Assembly (NCBI GenBank): GCA_017745235.1 | Contig: JAGHZU010000015.1 | Location: 46,450-110,449 of the forward strand | DNA length: 64,000 nt | DNA from: Caulobacter sp. | GTDB taxonomy: Bacteria; Pseudomonadota; Alphaproteobacteria; Caulobacterales; Caulobacteraceae | Direction: 5' to 3' | Shown here: positions 43,665 to 55,528 of the stretch, in pieces | Layout: each line of letters opens with the position of its first letter | How positions within the stretch are numbered: the first letter of the stretch is position 1 | The notes under the pieces: model-generated | Databases searched by the model: none | What the model saw: the letters and a program-made list of their open reading frames with translations, nothing else | What the model was told of the DNA's origin: nothing | Position numbers and translations under genes: made by a program

Positions 43665-43681
43665 TTGAGAGTGATTAGCAA
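43665..43681. promoter_or_regulatory. Candidate Fur box upstream of the TonB receptor
   Basis: TTGAGAGTGATTAGCAA lies 48-64 nt upstream of the receptor start and is partly palindromic (TTG-N11-CAA, with AGTGATTA in the centre). It resembles the TTGC-AAT-ATT-type iron boxes of alphaproteobacteria. Iron control would fit the receptor and PepSY genes. Confidence 0.5.
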
Positions 43682-43730
43682 TGACAGAAAGTCACAGAGG
43701 CCTCTTCGCCCTCGCCGGGAGGACGGATCG

Positions 43731-45311
43731 CTACAGCTCCACCCAGCGCTCCACGCCGATCGCCTCGAGGAAGTCCTCGTCGTGGCTGGCCACCAGCAAG
43801 GCGCCGTCATAGCCGGCCAGGGCGTTTTCCACCGCCTGGACGGAGTCGATGTCCAGGTGGTTGGTGGGTTCATCCAGGATCAGCAGCTGGGGCGGACGAG
43901 CCGACATCAGGATGCAGGCCAGGGCGGCGCGCAGGCGCTCGCCGCCGCTGAGGCCGCCCACCACCTGGTCGGCGGCGACGTTGCGGAACAGGAAGCGGGC
44001 CAGGGCGGCCTGGGCTTCGTTGCGGCCGGCTGCGGGATTGAGGCGGCGGAAGTTCTCCAGGATCGTCAGGTCGTCCTCGAGCACGGCCGCCCGCTGGTCC
44101 AGGAGGGCCGCCTCGACGCCGCGCCGTATCGCTCCGGCGGTAGGCTGGAGGGCGCCGGTGGCCAGGCGGATCAGGGTGGACTTGCCCGCGCCATTGCCGC
44201 CCACCACCGCCACCCGCTCGGGACCGGCGATGCGGAACGACAGGTCGGCCAGCACGGGCGGACCGTCCGGATAGGCGAAACCCACCGCGTCGAAAGCCAG
44301 CACCTCGCGCCCGGCGGGCAGGCCGCACGAGGGCAGGTCGAAGGCCAGGCGGCGCAGGCGCTCGACCCGAGCCTCGGCGGCTTCGCGCGCCTGGGCGGCG
44401 GCCTCGGCGGCGCGATCGGCCAGGCGCCCATCGCGCGCGCCGCTGTTCTCGGCCCGCTCGGCCTGGGCGCCCAGCAGGATGCGGGGTTCGCTGCCTTTGG
44501 CGGCGAAGCGGCGGCCGGCGGCGTCGCGGCGGGCCTTGCGCTCCCGGGCCTGCTGGGCGTCGCGCGCGACGCGGCGCGCCTCGCGGTCTGCGGTTTCCAG
44601 GTCGTGCTCGGCGGCCGCGGTCTCGGCGGCCTTGCGCTCGGCGTAGAGATCCCAGCCGCCGCCGTAGGCGCTGACGCCCAGGCTGGACAGCTCGACGATC
44701 CGATCCATGCCGCGCAGCAGGGCGCGGTCGTGGCTGACCACCACCGCCCCGCCCTTCCAGCGGCGCAGCACGTCGGTCAGCAGCGAGCGAGCGGCTGCGT
44801 CGAGATTGTTGGTCGGCTCATCCAGCAGGATGACGTCGGGCGCGGCCAGCAGAAGACCGGCCAGGGCCGCGCGGGTGACCTGGCCGCCGCTGAGCCGGTC
44901 GGCCGGGCACGAGGCGTCCCAGCGCGACAGACCCACCTCGCCCAGGGCCGAGGCGATGCGGCCTGGGAGGGTCCAATCGGCCTCGGCGAAGTCGTCGTCG
45001 GACGCTTCGTCGGCCTCGATGCGGCACAGGCGGTCCCATTCCGGCGCCACGCCCAGCAGGTCGGCCAGGCGCGCGCCCGGCGGCGGGGCGTGCAATTGGG
45101 GCAGCACCCCGACCGTACCGGCGCGGGCGATCGTTCCCGAGGCCGGAACGCGGGTCCCGGCGATCAGCGACAGCAGGGTGGACTTGCCCACGCCGTTGCG
45201 GCCGACCAGGCCGATCCGCTCGGCCCCGATCGCGAGGTTCAGATTTTCGAAAAGGACGCGGCCGTCAGGCGCGGCGGCGGCGACGTTGTCGAGCGTGATC
45301 AGGGCGGGCAT
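43731..45311 (-). CDS. ABC-F family ATPase (translation factor / resistance type)
   Basis: Soluble ATPase of 526 aa with two ABC domains and no membrane part. Domain 1 has GLVGRNGVGKSTLLSL, DRLSGGQVTRAAL and ILLDEPTNNLD. A charged linker follows, about residues 220-310 (RKAAETAAAEHDLETADREA). Domain 2 has VVGGNGAGKSTLIRL, GGLSGGERLRAAL and LILDEPTNHLD. ABC-F proteins bind the ribosomal E site and rescue stalls, some giving antibiotic resistance. No Shine-Dalgarno sequence precedes ATG 45311; a short upstream frame with a perfect one overlaps it. Confidence 0.92.
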   Translation of the reverse strand: MPALITLDNVAAAAPDGRVLFENLNLAIGAERIGLVGRNGVGKSTLLSLIAGTRVPASGTIARAGTVGVLPQLHAPPPGARLADLLGVAPEWDRLCRIEADEASDDDFAEADWTLPGRIASALGEVGLSRWDASCPADRLSGGQVTRAALAGLLLAAPDVILLDEPTNNLDAAARSLLTDVLRRWKGGAVVVSHDRALLRGMDRIVELSSLGVSAYGGGWDLYAERKAAETAAAEHDLETADREARRVARDAQQARERKARRDAAGRRFAAKGSEPRILLGAQAERAENSGARDGRLADRAAEAAAQAREAAEARVERLRRLAFDLPSCGLPAGREVLAFDAVGFAYPDGPPVLADLSFRIAGPERVAVVGGNGAGKSTLIRLATGALQPTAGAIRRGVEAALLDQRAAVLEDDLTILENFRRLNPAAGRNEAQAALARFLFRNVAADQVVGGLSGGERLRAALACILMSARPPQLLILDEPTNHLDIDSVQAVENALAGYDGALLVASHDEDFLEAIGVERWVEL

Positions 45312-45372
45312 GCGAAACCATCGGGAAGAGATCGGCGGAAAGGGCGGAGCGGGTTTGCGTCACGCGGTCCAT
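45265..45372 (-). CDS. Candidate leader peptide overlapping the ABC-F start
   Basis: A 35-residue frame beginning MDRVTQTRSALSADL is preceded by GGAGG-TCGCC-ATG, an excellent ribosome binding site. It ends with QRRRRRA inside the first 47 nt of the ABC-F gene, in another frame (offset 61 nt). The ABC-F gene itself has no Shine-Dalgarno sequence. Translation of the leader could therefore control re-initiation on the ABC-F gene, and the arginine run could slow ribosomes. ABC-F resistance genes in other bacteria often have leaders. The peptide is not known to be made. Confidence 0.45.
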   Translation of the reverse strand: MDRVTQTRSALSADLFPMVSHARPDHARQRRRRRA

Positions 45373-45589
45373 GGCGACCTCCATTGGTTTCGGGAGCAGG
45401 CCTTCTAGGCGATCGAACGAGGTTCGGCAAGTTTTACGTTCATTGCGAGGCTCCCGCGCAAGGAACGGGCGCACGGAGGCGCAGAACGAAACAAACGTTC
45501 CAACCAGGATGAACGGGCGTTTGAGCTTGCCGCCACGCCCCGCTCATCGCGCGAGGCGGAACTGGCGGTCGCCGCTCCCGGGTCCGGGA

Positions 45590-45769
45590 TCAGAAGCTCT
45601 GCGCGCCCAGGGCGACAATGACCTTGAAGGCCCAGACGGCGCAGCCCACGCAAAGGGCGCAGGTCATCAGGTCGGCCACGATGGTGCGGGGCTTGGGGCC
45701 CTTGCCCTTCTTGCCCTTGGGCGCCGCCGCCGGAGCGGGTCCGTCCGTCTTCGCCGCCGCCTTGGCCAC
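45590..45769 (-). CDS. Small membrane protein, 59 aa, unknown function
   Basis: A small gene with a GTG start preceded by GAGG 7 nt upstream. The protein reads VAKAAAKTDGPAPAAAPKG, then a Lys-rich KKGKGPKPRTIVADL and a single membrane segment ending VWAFKVIVALGAQSF. It has three cysteines in CALCVGC. The Lys-rich cytoplasmic part and the single segment suggest an inner-membrane micro-protein. It stands between the ABC-F leader and the uvrA promoter and has no recognised relatives. The codon pattern (high GC at third positions) supports translation. Confidence 0.55.
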   Translation of the reverse strand: MAKAAAKTDGPAPAAAPKGKKGKGPKPRTIVADLMTCALCVGCAVWAFKVIVALGAQSF

Positions 45770-45887
45770 GTGAGATCCTCTGGCGAGGCGGCGCCCGACG
45801 CGCGGCCTCGCCCAGGCTCATACGCCGCCGGTTCTGAAGGTCTCGCTTCCAAAGGCGGTTAAGCGGGCGTGAAGGCGCCGCCGTCGA

Positions 45888-45916
45888 AGTCTGCTGACAC
45901 CTGATGTCAGCAGACT
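45888..45916. promoter_or_regulatory. 29-bp perfect inverted repeat between the small membrane protein gene and uvrA
   Basis: AGTCTGCTGACA (45888-45899) and TGTCAGCAGACT (45905-45916) form perfect 12-bp arms with a 5-nt centre. It lies 119 nt upstream of the 59-aa gene and 125 nt upstream of uvrA. It may be an operator for either gene; no T-run suggests a terminator. Confidence 0.5.
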
Positions 45917-45944
45917 GCCGCCAAATGCCGCCAGCGCGACGTTT

Positions 45945-45959
45945 GTTCGCACCTTGTTC
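45945..45959. promoter_or_regulatory. SOS (LexA) box GTTC-N7-GTTC upstream of uvrA
   Basis: GTTCGCACCTTGTTC is an exact match to the alphaproteobacterial LexA site GTTC-N7-GTTC. It ends 81 nt before the uvrA start. uvrA is a member of the SOS regulon in Caulobacter, so the assignment is strong. Confidence 0.85.
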
Positions 45960-46040
45960 TTGTGTTAATCGGCGGATCGCGCCCTACATACAGGCGTCGT
46001 CCCGCGGCCCCTTCAGAGGCCCCCGAGCGTTCCGGAAAAC

Positions 46041-48950
<2,910 letters not shown>

Positions 48951-48992
48951 CCGGCCTGCTGGCTCACCATCCGATGAAGCGCAGGGCCGGCG

Positions 48993-49925
48993 TCAGCTGA
49001 AGACGTCGGCCTTGCTCTCGGGTCCCTGTCCGGCCAGGTCGCGATAGATCGCCGCCGCGGGCGCGAACATCACCGCATACATCGCGCCGCTGAAGATCGA
49101 GACCACCACCAGGTAGACCGTGCGCGAAGCGTTGAAATAGCCCTTGATCGAGCTGAGGTCGGGCCTGCTGATCTCGCTCATGGCCCGTCCCAGGTCGCCG
49201 CCCGAGAAGGCGAAGGTGACGCCGCCGTAGACGGCCATCATCACCATGTAGAACGGGATTAGCATGACCAGGACCAGCAGGTAGCAGCCCAGCAGCTTCC
49301 AGAACTTGCCCTTGGTCAGCCTCCACGAACCGAAGACGTTCAGCCGCCGCTCGGCGAAGGTCAGGGCGCCGGCCAGCGAAAGGCGTACGGCGAAGAAGCT
49401 CAGGCCCAGCAGCAGCAGCAGATAGGCCAGCAACACAGCCGCGATCACGCCCAGCGTCGCCCCGCTGTCCGGTGAAGACTGAAAGCCGCCCGAGCCGGCC
49501 GCGATAGCGACGATGATCACGCCCACGGGGATCATCAGCAGCACGCTCAGCACCGTGAAGATCACGGCCATGATGACCGACAGCAGCGTCAGGCGCAGTT
49601 CGTCCGGCCCCAGGCGCAGGCGGGTGCGGGGCGCCTCTTCGGGACGCAGGACGGCGCGGTAGACCGCCGCGCCCATGATCGAGGTCGTGACCAGCGTACC
49701 CAGGATCGCCACCCCTTCGAACGCCAGGAGCTTGCCCCACCATTGAGGCGTCATCGACTCCGGCGTCGGCGCCTCGAGGACGCCGCCGAACCCCGTGGCG
49801 ATCATGCCCAGGGCCAGCGCCACGCCGAGAACCAGCGCCGCCACCGCCCACGCCGCGATGGTCTTCGGTTCGCGCCGGATCAGTCGAAAGCCCTCGAATG
49901 CGGCTTCCGTCGCCTTGAAAGTCAT
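48993..49925 (-). CDS. Polytopic membrane protein, array paralogue 1
   Basis: Protein of 310 aa with about six membrane segments, of unknown function. It starts MTFKATEAAFEGFRLIRREP, and its core is RLSLAGALTFAERRLNVFGS with WRLTKGKFWKLLGCYLL. These two blocks recur in four neighbours (50028, 51192, 52061 and 53001). It ends with a short hydrophilic tail PESKADVFS, similar to the next gene's RDEVETFS. ATG 49925 is chosen; the frame continues to 49982. It is last in the transcription direction, 103 nt after paralogue 2. Confidence 0.75.
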   Translation of the reverse strand: MTFKATEAAFEGFRLIRREPKTIAAWAVAALVLGVALALGMIATGFGGVLEAPTPESMTPQWWGKLLAFEGVAILGTLVTTSIMGAAVYRAVLRPEEAPRTRLRLGPDELRLTLLSVIMAVIFTVLSVLLMIPVGVIIVAIAAGSGGFQSSPDSGATLGVIAAVLLAYLLLLLGLSFFAVRLSLAGALTFAERRLNVFGSWRLTKGKFWKLLGCYLLVLVMLIPFYMVMMAVYGGVTFAFSGGDLGRAMSEISRPDLSSIKGYFNASRTVYLVVVSIFSGAMYAVMFAPAAAIYRDLAGQGPESKADVFS

Positions 49926-50027
49926 TGAAACGCCCCCTTGAAACAGGAGCGCATCCTTGCGTTGCGAGAGGCGAGAGCGCAAGCCGGGCGTTGCGCACGG
50001 CCATCCCGTGTCAGATGAGGGGCCGCG

Positions 50028-50939
50028 TCAGGAGAACGTCTCGACCTCGTCGCGGCCCTTGAACAGGGCGTAGAGGCTGGGAGCTGGGGCGAAGACGATC
50101 AGCGACAGAAGCACCGACATCAGGCCCGACAGCAACGCGCGCACCACGCCCCCCGGCGAGAGCACCGAGGCCAGGGAATTGATGTCCTGCTGCAACGCGT
50201 CGCCAGCTGCGTTCAGGCCGCCAAACGCCGCCGTCACCGCCAGGATGATGACCAGCAGCAGCAGATAGACCACGAACGCCAGGATGGCCGCGACGGCGTA
50301 GGTCCCGAACAGCGGCCAGGCCTTGCCCTCGGTCATCTTCCACGAGCCCTTCAGGTCGATGCGGCGGGTGTCGAAAGCCAGGGTGCTGACGAACGACAGC
50401 CGCAGCGACAGGAAGATCAGTCCGCCGACAACAGCGAAGAACGACAACACGCCCAGGAAGATGCCGAGCACCTTGCCGCCGATCGCCGCGCCGATACCGG
50501 CCAACACCGCCAAGACCACCACGCCGACGAAATAGGCCGCGCACAGGATCACGTAGAGCAGCACCTGCACGACGGCCTGGCGCAGTTCGTCCATTCCAAG
50601 GCGCAGATAGGCGGCCTTGTTGTCGTGCGGGCGCAGGACCAGGCGGTTCACCGCCGCCAAGAGCACCGAGTTGGTGATCAGCACATAGACCATCGAACCG
50701 ATGAACAGCGGCCACATCGGTCCCATCATCGCCATCATGGCCTGAGGGTCGGGATCGGACTGGCTGCTGACGACCTCCTGCAGGGCGGTCAGCTTGTCGC
50801 CAAAGCTGGCGGCCGCCGCGGCGGCGACGCCGAACGACAGCACCGCCATGATCAGCGCCCAGACCAGGATCGCCTTGGGTTTCTCGCGCGCTACGCGGAA
50901 ACCCGCCAAAGCCGCGTCCGTGGCCGAAAACCTGTCCAT
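50028..50939 (-). CDS. Polytopic membrane protein, array paralogue 2
   Basis: Protein of 303 aa with about six membrane segments. It starts MDRFSATDAALAGFRVAREKPKA, matching the F-x-A-x-x-A-x-x-G-F-R opening of its neighbours, and has the core RLSFVSTLAFDTRRIDLKGS with WKMTEGKAWPLFGTYAV. The C-terminal PAPSLYALFKGRDEVETFS parallels paralogue 1. A ribosome binding site AGAGG is 11 nt upstream. The 252 nt between it and paralogue 3 hold no gene and no clear terminator. Confidence 0.75.
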   Translation of the reverse strand: MDRFSATDAALAGFRVAREKPKAILVWALIMAVLSFGVAAAAAASFGDKLTALQEVVSSQSDPDPQAMMAMMGPMWPLFIGSMVYVLITNSVLLAAVNRLVLRPHDNKAAYLRLGMDELRQAVVQVLLYVILCAAYFVGVVVLAVLAGIGAAIGGKVLGIFLGVLSFFAVVGGLIFLSLRLSFVSTLAFDTRRIDLKGSWKMTEGKAWPLFGTYAVAAILAFVVYLLLLVIILAVTAAFGGLNAAGDALQQDINSLASVLSPGGVVRALLSGLMSVLLSLIVFAPAPSLYALFKGRDEVETFS

Positions 50940-51191
50940 GCGCCCAAAGCCTCTCTCAATCCGGAACACGCCTAACAAGCTTCGCGGCGGAACGACAGTG
51001 CGAACCCGGCCAAAACCGTGATTGGCGCTGTGCAAACGCCGCGGCCAATTCCAACGTTCGTTTGAAGCGGCCGAGCCCCGGTCGCGCGCGGAGGGAACCG
51101 AGCGGGCGCCGGCCGGGACAGCCCGGTGTCTGTTCGCCTCAGCGCGGCGGCGTGACGCCTTTCGCCGCGCGCGGTTTCCGAAGGAAGCGCC

Positions 51192-52064
51192 CTAGGCGAA
51201 AACCTCGGGCGCCAGCTCGCTTTCGTGCAGGTCGTAATAGGCCCGCGCCGGGGCGGCCGTCAGGATGACCATCTGCACGGTGAAGAAGAACGGGGCCAGC
51301 AGCAGGTTGGCCAGGCCCGTCAGAGCCAGCATGACCAGGCTGGTCGAGCCGCCGGCCACCGCCAGCACCACGCCCGCGACGATGGTCTGGGCCACGCTGA
51401 CCAGGATGGTGATCACGAAGGCCAGGGCGTACATGCCCAGCAGATGCCAGAAGTGGTGGTCGGTCAGGGCCCAGGTGCGCTTCAGGTCGATTTTGCCTTC
51501 GGCGAAGGTGGTGATCGACAGCAGCGACAGGCGCACGCCGAACCAGATCGACAGGCCGGCCACGGCGATCGCGCCCAGCACCTCGACCCAGCGGTTGGTC
51601 TCGACCGCGCCCAGGCTGATCAGGCCCGCGCCCACCAGCACCAGCACAGCGCTGGGGATGGCGGTGACGACCAGGGCGACGGCCCAGCCCACCAGGGCGA
51701 CCACGAACTGGCGGGCCTCCTCCTTGCCGATGCGCATGTAGGCCAGGCGGCGTTCGTCCGGCCGGACCACCGCGCGCATGATCGCCACCGAGATCACCGA
51801 CTGCAGGGCCACGGCCAAGGCGATCAGCGGCAGCAGCATGCCCTGGCGGCGGGCGACCACGCCGACCAGCTGGCTCAGGTCGTTGGTCCGCGACAGCAGC
51901 GCCATGTCGGCCCGCACCGAGCCGCCGAACGCGTAGACCACCACGATCCCCAGCGCGACCAGCATCAGGAAGTAGCAGGCCGCCCAGGCCAGCACGATCA
52001 GCGGCTTTTGGCGGGTGAGACGCACGCCTTCGACGGCGGCCTTGACGGGCGAGAAGGTGGTCAT
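51192..52064 (-). CDS. Polytopic membrane protein, array paralogue 3
   Basis: Protein of 290 aa with about six membrane segments. It starts MTTFSPVKAAVEGVRLTRQKP and has the core RLSLLSITTFAEGKIDLKRT with WALTDHHFWHLLGMYAL. The aromatic-rich C-terminus APARAYYDLHESELAPEVFA matches the pattern of paralogues 1 and 2 (A-P-A-x-x-x-Y-x-x-L). Its ATG overlaps the stop of paralogue 4 (ATGA), so the two are translationally coupled. Confidence 0.75.
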   Translation of the reverse strand: MTTFSPVKAAVEGVRLTRQKPLIVLAWAACYFLMLVALGIVVVYAFGGSVRADMALLSRTNDLSQLVGVVARRQGMLLPLIALAVALQSVISVAIMRAVVRPDERRLAYMRIGKEEARQFVVALVGWAVALVVTAIPSAVLVLVGAGLISLGAVETNRWVEVLGAIAVAGLSIWFGVRLSLLSITTFAEGKIDLKRTWALTDHHFWHLLGMYALAFVITILVSVAQTIVAGVVLAVAGGSTSLVMLALTGLANLLLAPFFFTVQMVILTAAPARAYYDLHESELAPEVFA

Positions 52065-52861
52065 GACCTGACGCTTCCAGGAGCCGGGGTCGGCGGGACG
52101 TGATGTCGATAGACGTGGACCAGCGCCGCCGTCCAGACCGGGATGAGATAGAAGAACACCAGAACCACCCCGATGAGGCGCGAAACCGGCGCCACGTCGG
52201 GCAGTCCGGCCACGGCGCTGAGATAGCCGATGACCATCACCAGAATGCAGGCCGGCGCCGACAGCACCACGCCGACGGCGACCAGCAGCAGCACCGCGCC
52301 GCGCGTGCGGGGAAAGGCGCTGAGCACCTGGATGCGGCCCAGAGCCACGGTCGCGGCCGGCGCCAGGGCCAGCCGCACGAACATCCACACCATCAGCAGC
52401 ATGGCGGCGATCGCCACCAGGCTGGCGGTCATGCCGCCCCAGCCGGACATGGCGCCGCGGAAGGCCTCCAGCGACAGGGTGTCGAATTCCGCCGGCGCGC
52501 TGCGGGCCACGCCCATGGCCACGGCCCCGACCACGACCGACAGCACCGCCGCCAGCACCGTCAGCACGGCGGTGACCAGCAGCTCGGTGGCCAGCAGCCG
52601 CCATTCGGCCACGCCCCAGCGCAGACCCTTGACGCCCTTGGGACCGCCGAAGGCCAGGCGGTAGAGGGCGCCGTAGGCCAGGGTGGTGGCGGCCAGTTCG
52701 ATCGGCAGGCTCAGGAACGACAGGCCGGGAGACAGCAGCGATGGCGTCAGGCTGGCCAGGCTGCCCACGACCAGGGCCGCCCAGGCGTCCCGGACGCCGG
52801 GAGCCCAACCGGACAGCCCGGCGCGGATGGTCCGTCCGATCCCCGCCGTTCCGTCGCTCAT
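52061..52861 (-). CDS. Polytopic membrane protein, divergent array paralogue 4
   Basis: Protein of 266 aa with about six membrane segments and the most divergent member of the array. The corresponding blocks are weaker: RLALAPAATVALGRIQVLSA followed by FPRTRGAVLLLVAVGVV, and no F-x-A-x-x-A start. It starts MSDGTAGIGRTIRAGLSGW at ATG 52861. The overlap with paralogue 3 suggests the two are made in fixed ratio. Function unknown. Confidence 0.65.
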   Translation of the reverse strand: MSDGTAGIGRTIRAGLSGWAPGVRDAWAALVVGSLASLTPSLLSPGLSFLSLPIELAATTLAYGALYRLAFGGPKGVKGLRWGVAEWRLLATELLVTAVLTVLAAVLSVVVGAVAMGVARSAPAEFDTLSLEAFRGAMSGWGGMTASLVAIAAMLLMVWMFVRLALAPAATVALGRIQVLSAFPRTRGAVLLLVAVGVVLSAPACILVMVIGYLSAVAGLPDVAPVSRLIGVVLVFFYLIPVWTAALVHVYRHHVPPTPAPGSVRS

Positions 52862-53000
52862 CAAGATCCCTTTCCGGTCCGCGGCCAGCGCGAACATCCG
52901 ACGCCCGCACGGAGTCTAAGCCGTTCGCCTTCGGCTTGGCGACGAGTCGGGGCGGCTGTCACGCTGAATTTCGCCCGGCGTTGCCCGGGCGCCGCGCCCG

Positions 53001-53963
53001 TCAGACGGACGCGGGCGTCTCCTGAGACACGCCCGAGGCCGTCAGCTCCTGGTAGGCCTTGGCCCAGGGCGCGTAGAACAGCGCCATGGCCGCCGCCCCC
53101 AGGAACGACAGCACCACCACGCCGAGGGTGGCGATCGGCCACAGCACGCCCGCCCAGGCCTGGGGCGGCAGGGTCTTGAGCCGCTCGGCCAGGGCCGTGA
53201 GGCTGTCCCAGGTGAGGAAGGCCCCGATGCCGACCACGGCGTAGACCACCATCTCGGCCAGCAGCAACAGCACCAGCAGCAGCAGGCACATGCCGACCAG
53301 CCGCCCGACCTGGCCGCGCGTGAAGGGCCAGGATTCGAACAGCAGGAACTTGTTCTGGGCGAAGCTCATGGGCGCGGCCATCGACAGGCGCAGGGCCGCC
53401 CAGACGAACGCGCCCAGGGCGGCGAGGCCCAACAGGACCGACAGCAGAATTCCCACGGCCATGCCGGCGTCGCCGCCGATCGCCTTGCAGATCAGGACCA
53501 GGATCACGCAGACCAGGGCCACGACCAGCAGCACGATGAAATAGGCCATCATGAACAGCACGCCCTGGACCAGGGTCACCAGGGCGACCCACAGTTCCTG
53601 CGACCCCAGGCGCAGATAGAACCAGCGCTTGTTGTCGGGCTCGAGAACCGCGCGGAACACCGCCGCCCCGATGACGCCCTTGATGACCGCCCCGCCCAGG
53701 AAGCTGAGGGCGTTGAAACCCATCATGCTGCTTTGCAGGCGCATCATCCGCGCCATCACCTCGGCGTCGTCGGCCGAGGCGCCAGGGGGCGGCATGTTGG
53801 CGAACAGCTCGATCAGCTGCGGCGCCATGGCGGCCATCAGGCCCAGGACCGGCAGGAAGACCGTCACCAGCATGACCGCGCCCCAGACCAGCACCGCCAC
53901 CGGCGCCCGGGCGATCACCCCGAAACCCGACACCGCCGCCTCAGCCGCAGAAAACCTCGCCAT
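53001..53963 (-). CDS. Polytopic membrane protein, array paralogue 5
   Basis: Protein of 320 aa with about six membrane segments. It starts [21 protein letters not shown], again the F-x-A-x-x-A-x-x-G-F opening, and has the core [20 protein letters not shown] with [17 protein letters not shown]. It is first in the transcription direction and 139 nt upstream of paralogue 4. It is divergent from trmFO, so the promoter for the array probably lies in the 84 nt between them. Confidence 0.75.
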   Translation of the reverse strand: MARFSAAEAAVSGFGVIARAPVAVLVWGAVMLVTVFLPVLGLMAAMAPQLIELFANMPPPGASADDAEVMARMMRLQSSMMGFNALSFLGGAVIKGVIGAAVFRAVLEPDNKRWFYLRLGSQELWVALVTLVQGVLFMMAYFIVLLVVALVCVILVLICKAIGGDAGMAVGILLSVLLGLAALGAFVWAALRLSMAAPMSFAQNKFLLFESWPFTRGQVGRLVGMCLLLLVLLLLAEMVVYAVVGIGAFLTWDSLTALAERLKTLPPQAWAGVLWPIATLGVVVLSFLGAAAMALFYAPWAKAYQELTASGVSQETPASV

Positions 53964-54047
53964 CGTCGCCCCTCAGCTCACCCCTTGGTCCGCCTGCAAC
54001 CTATACGCAGGTTTCGTCTCGTGGCCAGCGGGGGTAAGAGGGCGCGC

Positions 54048-55475
54048 ATGAGCACCACCCCCACCTCGCCCGCCCCCATCCATGTCGTCGGCGGCGGCCT
54101 GGCCGGCTCCGAAGCCGCCTGGCAGATCGCCCAGGCCGGCGTTCCGGTCGTCCTGCACGAAATGCGTCGCGACGAGCCCGCGAGCGGCGAAGCGACAGGC
54201 CAGACGCGGAAGGTCCGCACCGACGCCCACCAGACGGACGGCCTTGCCGAGATGGTCTGCTCCAACTCGTTCCGCTCGGACGACTGGCAGTTCAACGCCG
54301 TGGGCCTGCTGCACGCCGAGATGCGGCGCTGCGATTCGATCATCATGTCGGCCGCCGACCAGCACCAGGTGCCGGCGGGCGGCGCCCTGGCCGTCGACCG
54401 CGACGGCTTCTCGGCCGAGGTCACCCGCCGGCTGGAGGCCCATCCGCTGGTCACCATCGTTCGCGAGGAGGTCGCCGGTTTGCCGCCCGCCGAATGGGAC
54501 AGCGTGATCCTGGCCACCGGCCCCCTCACCTCGCCCGCCCTGGCCGACGCCATCCTGGAGCTGGGCGGCGAGGGCCAGCTGTCGTTCTTCGACGCCATCG
54601 CCCCGATCATCCACCTGGACTCGGTGAACATGGACGTGGCCTGGCGCCAGTCGCGCTACGACAAGGAAGGCCCTGGCGGCGACGCGGCCGCCTACATCAA
54701 CTGCCCGATGAACAAGGAGCAGTACGAGGCCTTCGTCGACGCCTTGCTGGAAGGTCCCAAGGCCGAGTTCAAGGAGTGGGAGAACGTCCCCTATTTCGAC
54801 GGCTGCCTGCCGATCGAGGTGATGGCCGAGCGCGGTCGCGAGACCCTGCGCCACGGACCGATGAAGCCGGTGGGCCTGACCAATCCGCGCGACCCGACCG
54901 TGAAGTCCTACGCCATCGTCCAGCTGCGCCAGGACAACGCCCTGGGCACGCTGTGGAACATGGTGGGCTTCCAGACCAAGCTGAAGCACGGCGCCCAGGC
55001 CGACGTCTTCCGGATGATTCCGGGCCTGGAGAACGCCCAGTTCGCCCGCCTGGGCGGCCTGCACCGCAACACCTTCATCAACTCGCCCAAGCTGCTGGAC
55101 CGCAGCCTGCGCATGAAGGTCGCCCCGCGCCTGCGCTTCGCGGGCCAGGTGACGGGCGTGGAAGGCTATGTCGAGAGCGCCGCCATCGGCCTGCTGGCCG
55201 GGCGCTTCGCCGCCGCCGAGCGCAAGGGCGCGCCGCTGGAGGCGCCGCCCGCCACCACCGCCCTGGGCGCGCTGGTCGAACACATAACCGGCGGCCATCT
55301 GGAAGGCGGCAACTTCCAGCCGATGAACATCAACTACGGCCTGCTGCCTCCGCTCGAGGCCCCCAAGGTGGACGAGGAAGGCAAGAAGATCCCGCTGAAG
55401 GAACGCGGCCGGGCCAAAAAGCGCCTGATGAGCGTGCGTGCGCTGCAGGACCTGGAGGCGTGGCTGGGAGCGTAG
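54048..55475 (+). CDS. trmFO: Methylenetetrahydrofolate--tRNA-(uracil-5-)-methyltransferase TrmFO
   Basis: FAD enzyme of 475 aa that makes m5U54 in tRNA using methylenetetrahydrofolate. It has the FAD loop [37 protein letters not shown] in two parts, [41 protein letters not shown] and [13 protein letters not shown]. The C-terminal [20 protein letters not shown] is typical. The start ATG has AGAGG seven nt upstream. This folate-dependent type is common in alphaproteobacteria. Confidence 0.97.
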   Translation: MSTTPTSPAPIHVVGGGLAGSEAAWQIAQAGVPVVLHEMRRDEPASGEATGQTRKVRTDAHQTDGLAEMVCSNSFRSDDWQFNAVGLLHAEMRRCDSIIMSAADQHQVPAGGALAVDRDGFSAEVTRRLEAHPLVTIVREEVAGLPPAEWDSVILATGPLTSPALADAILELGGEGQLSFFDAIAPIIHLDSVNMDVAWRQSRYDKEGPGGDAAAYINCPMNKEQYEAFVDALLEGPKAEFKEWENVPYFDGCLPIEVMAERGRETLRHGPMKPVGLTNPRDPTVKSYAIVQLRQDNALGTLWNMVGFQTKLKHGAQADVFRMIPGLENAQFARLGGLHRNTFINSPKLLDRSLRMKVAPRLRFAGQVTGVEGYVESAAIGLLAGRFAAAERKGAPLEAPPATTALGALVEHITGGHLEGGNFQPMNINYGLLPPLEAPKVDEEGKKIPLKERGRAKKRLMSVRALQDLEAWLGA

Positions 55476-55528
55476 GGCTCCTCAGCCTGGCCGGGGAGCC
55501 GACCACGCGCGCCGGACGTTAGGGCCGC

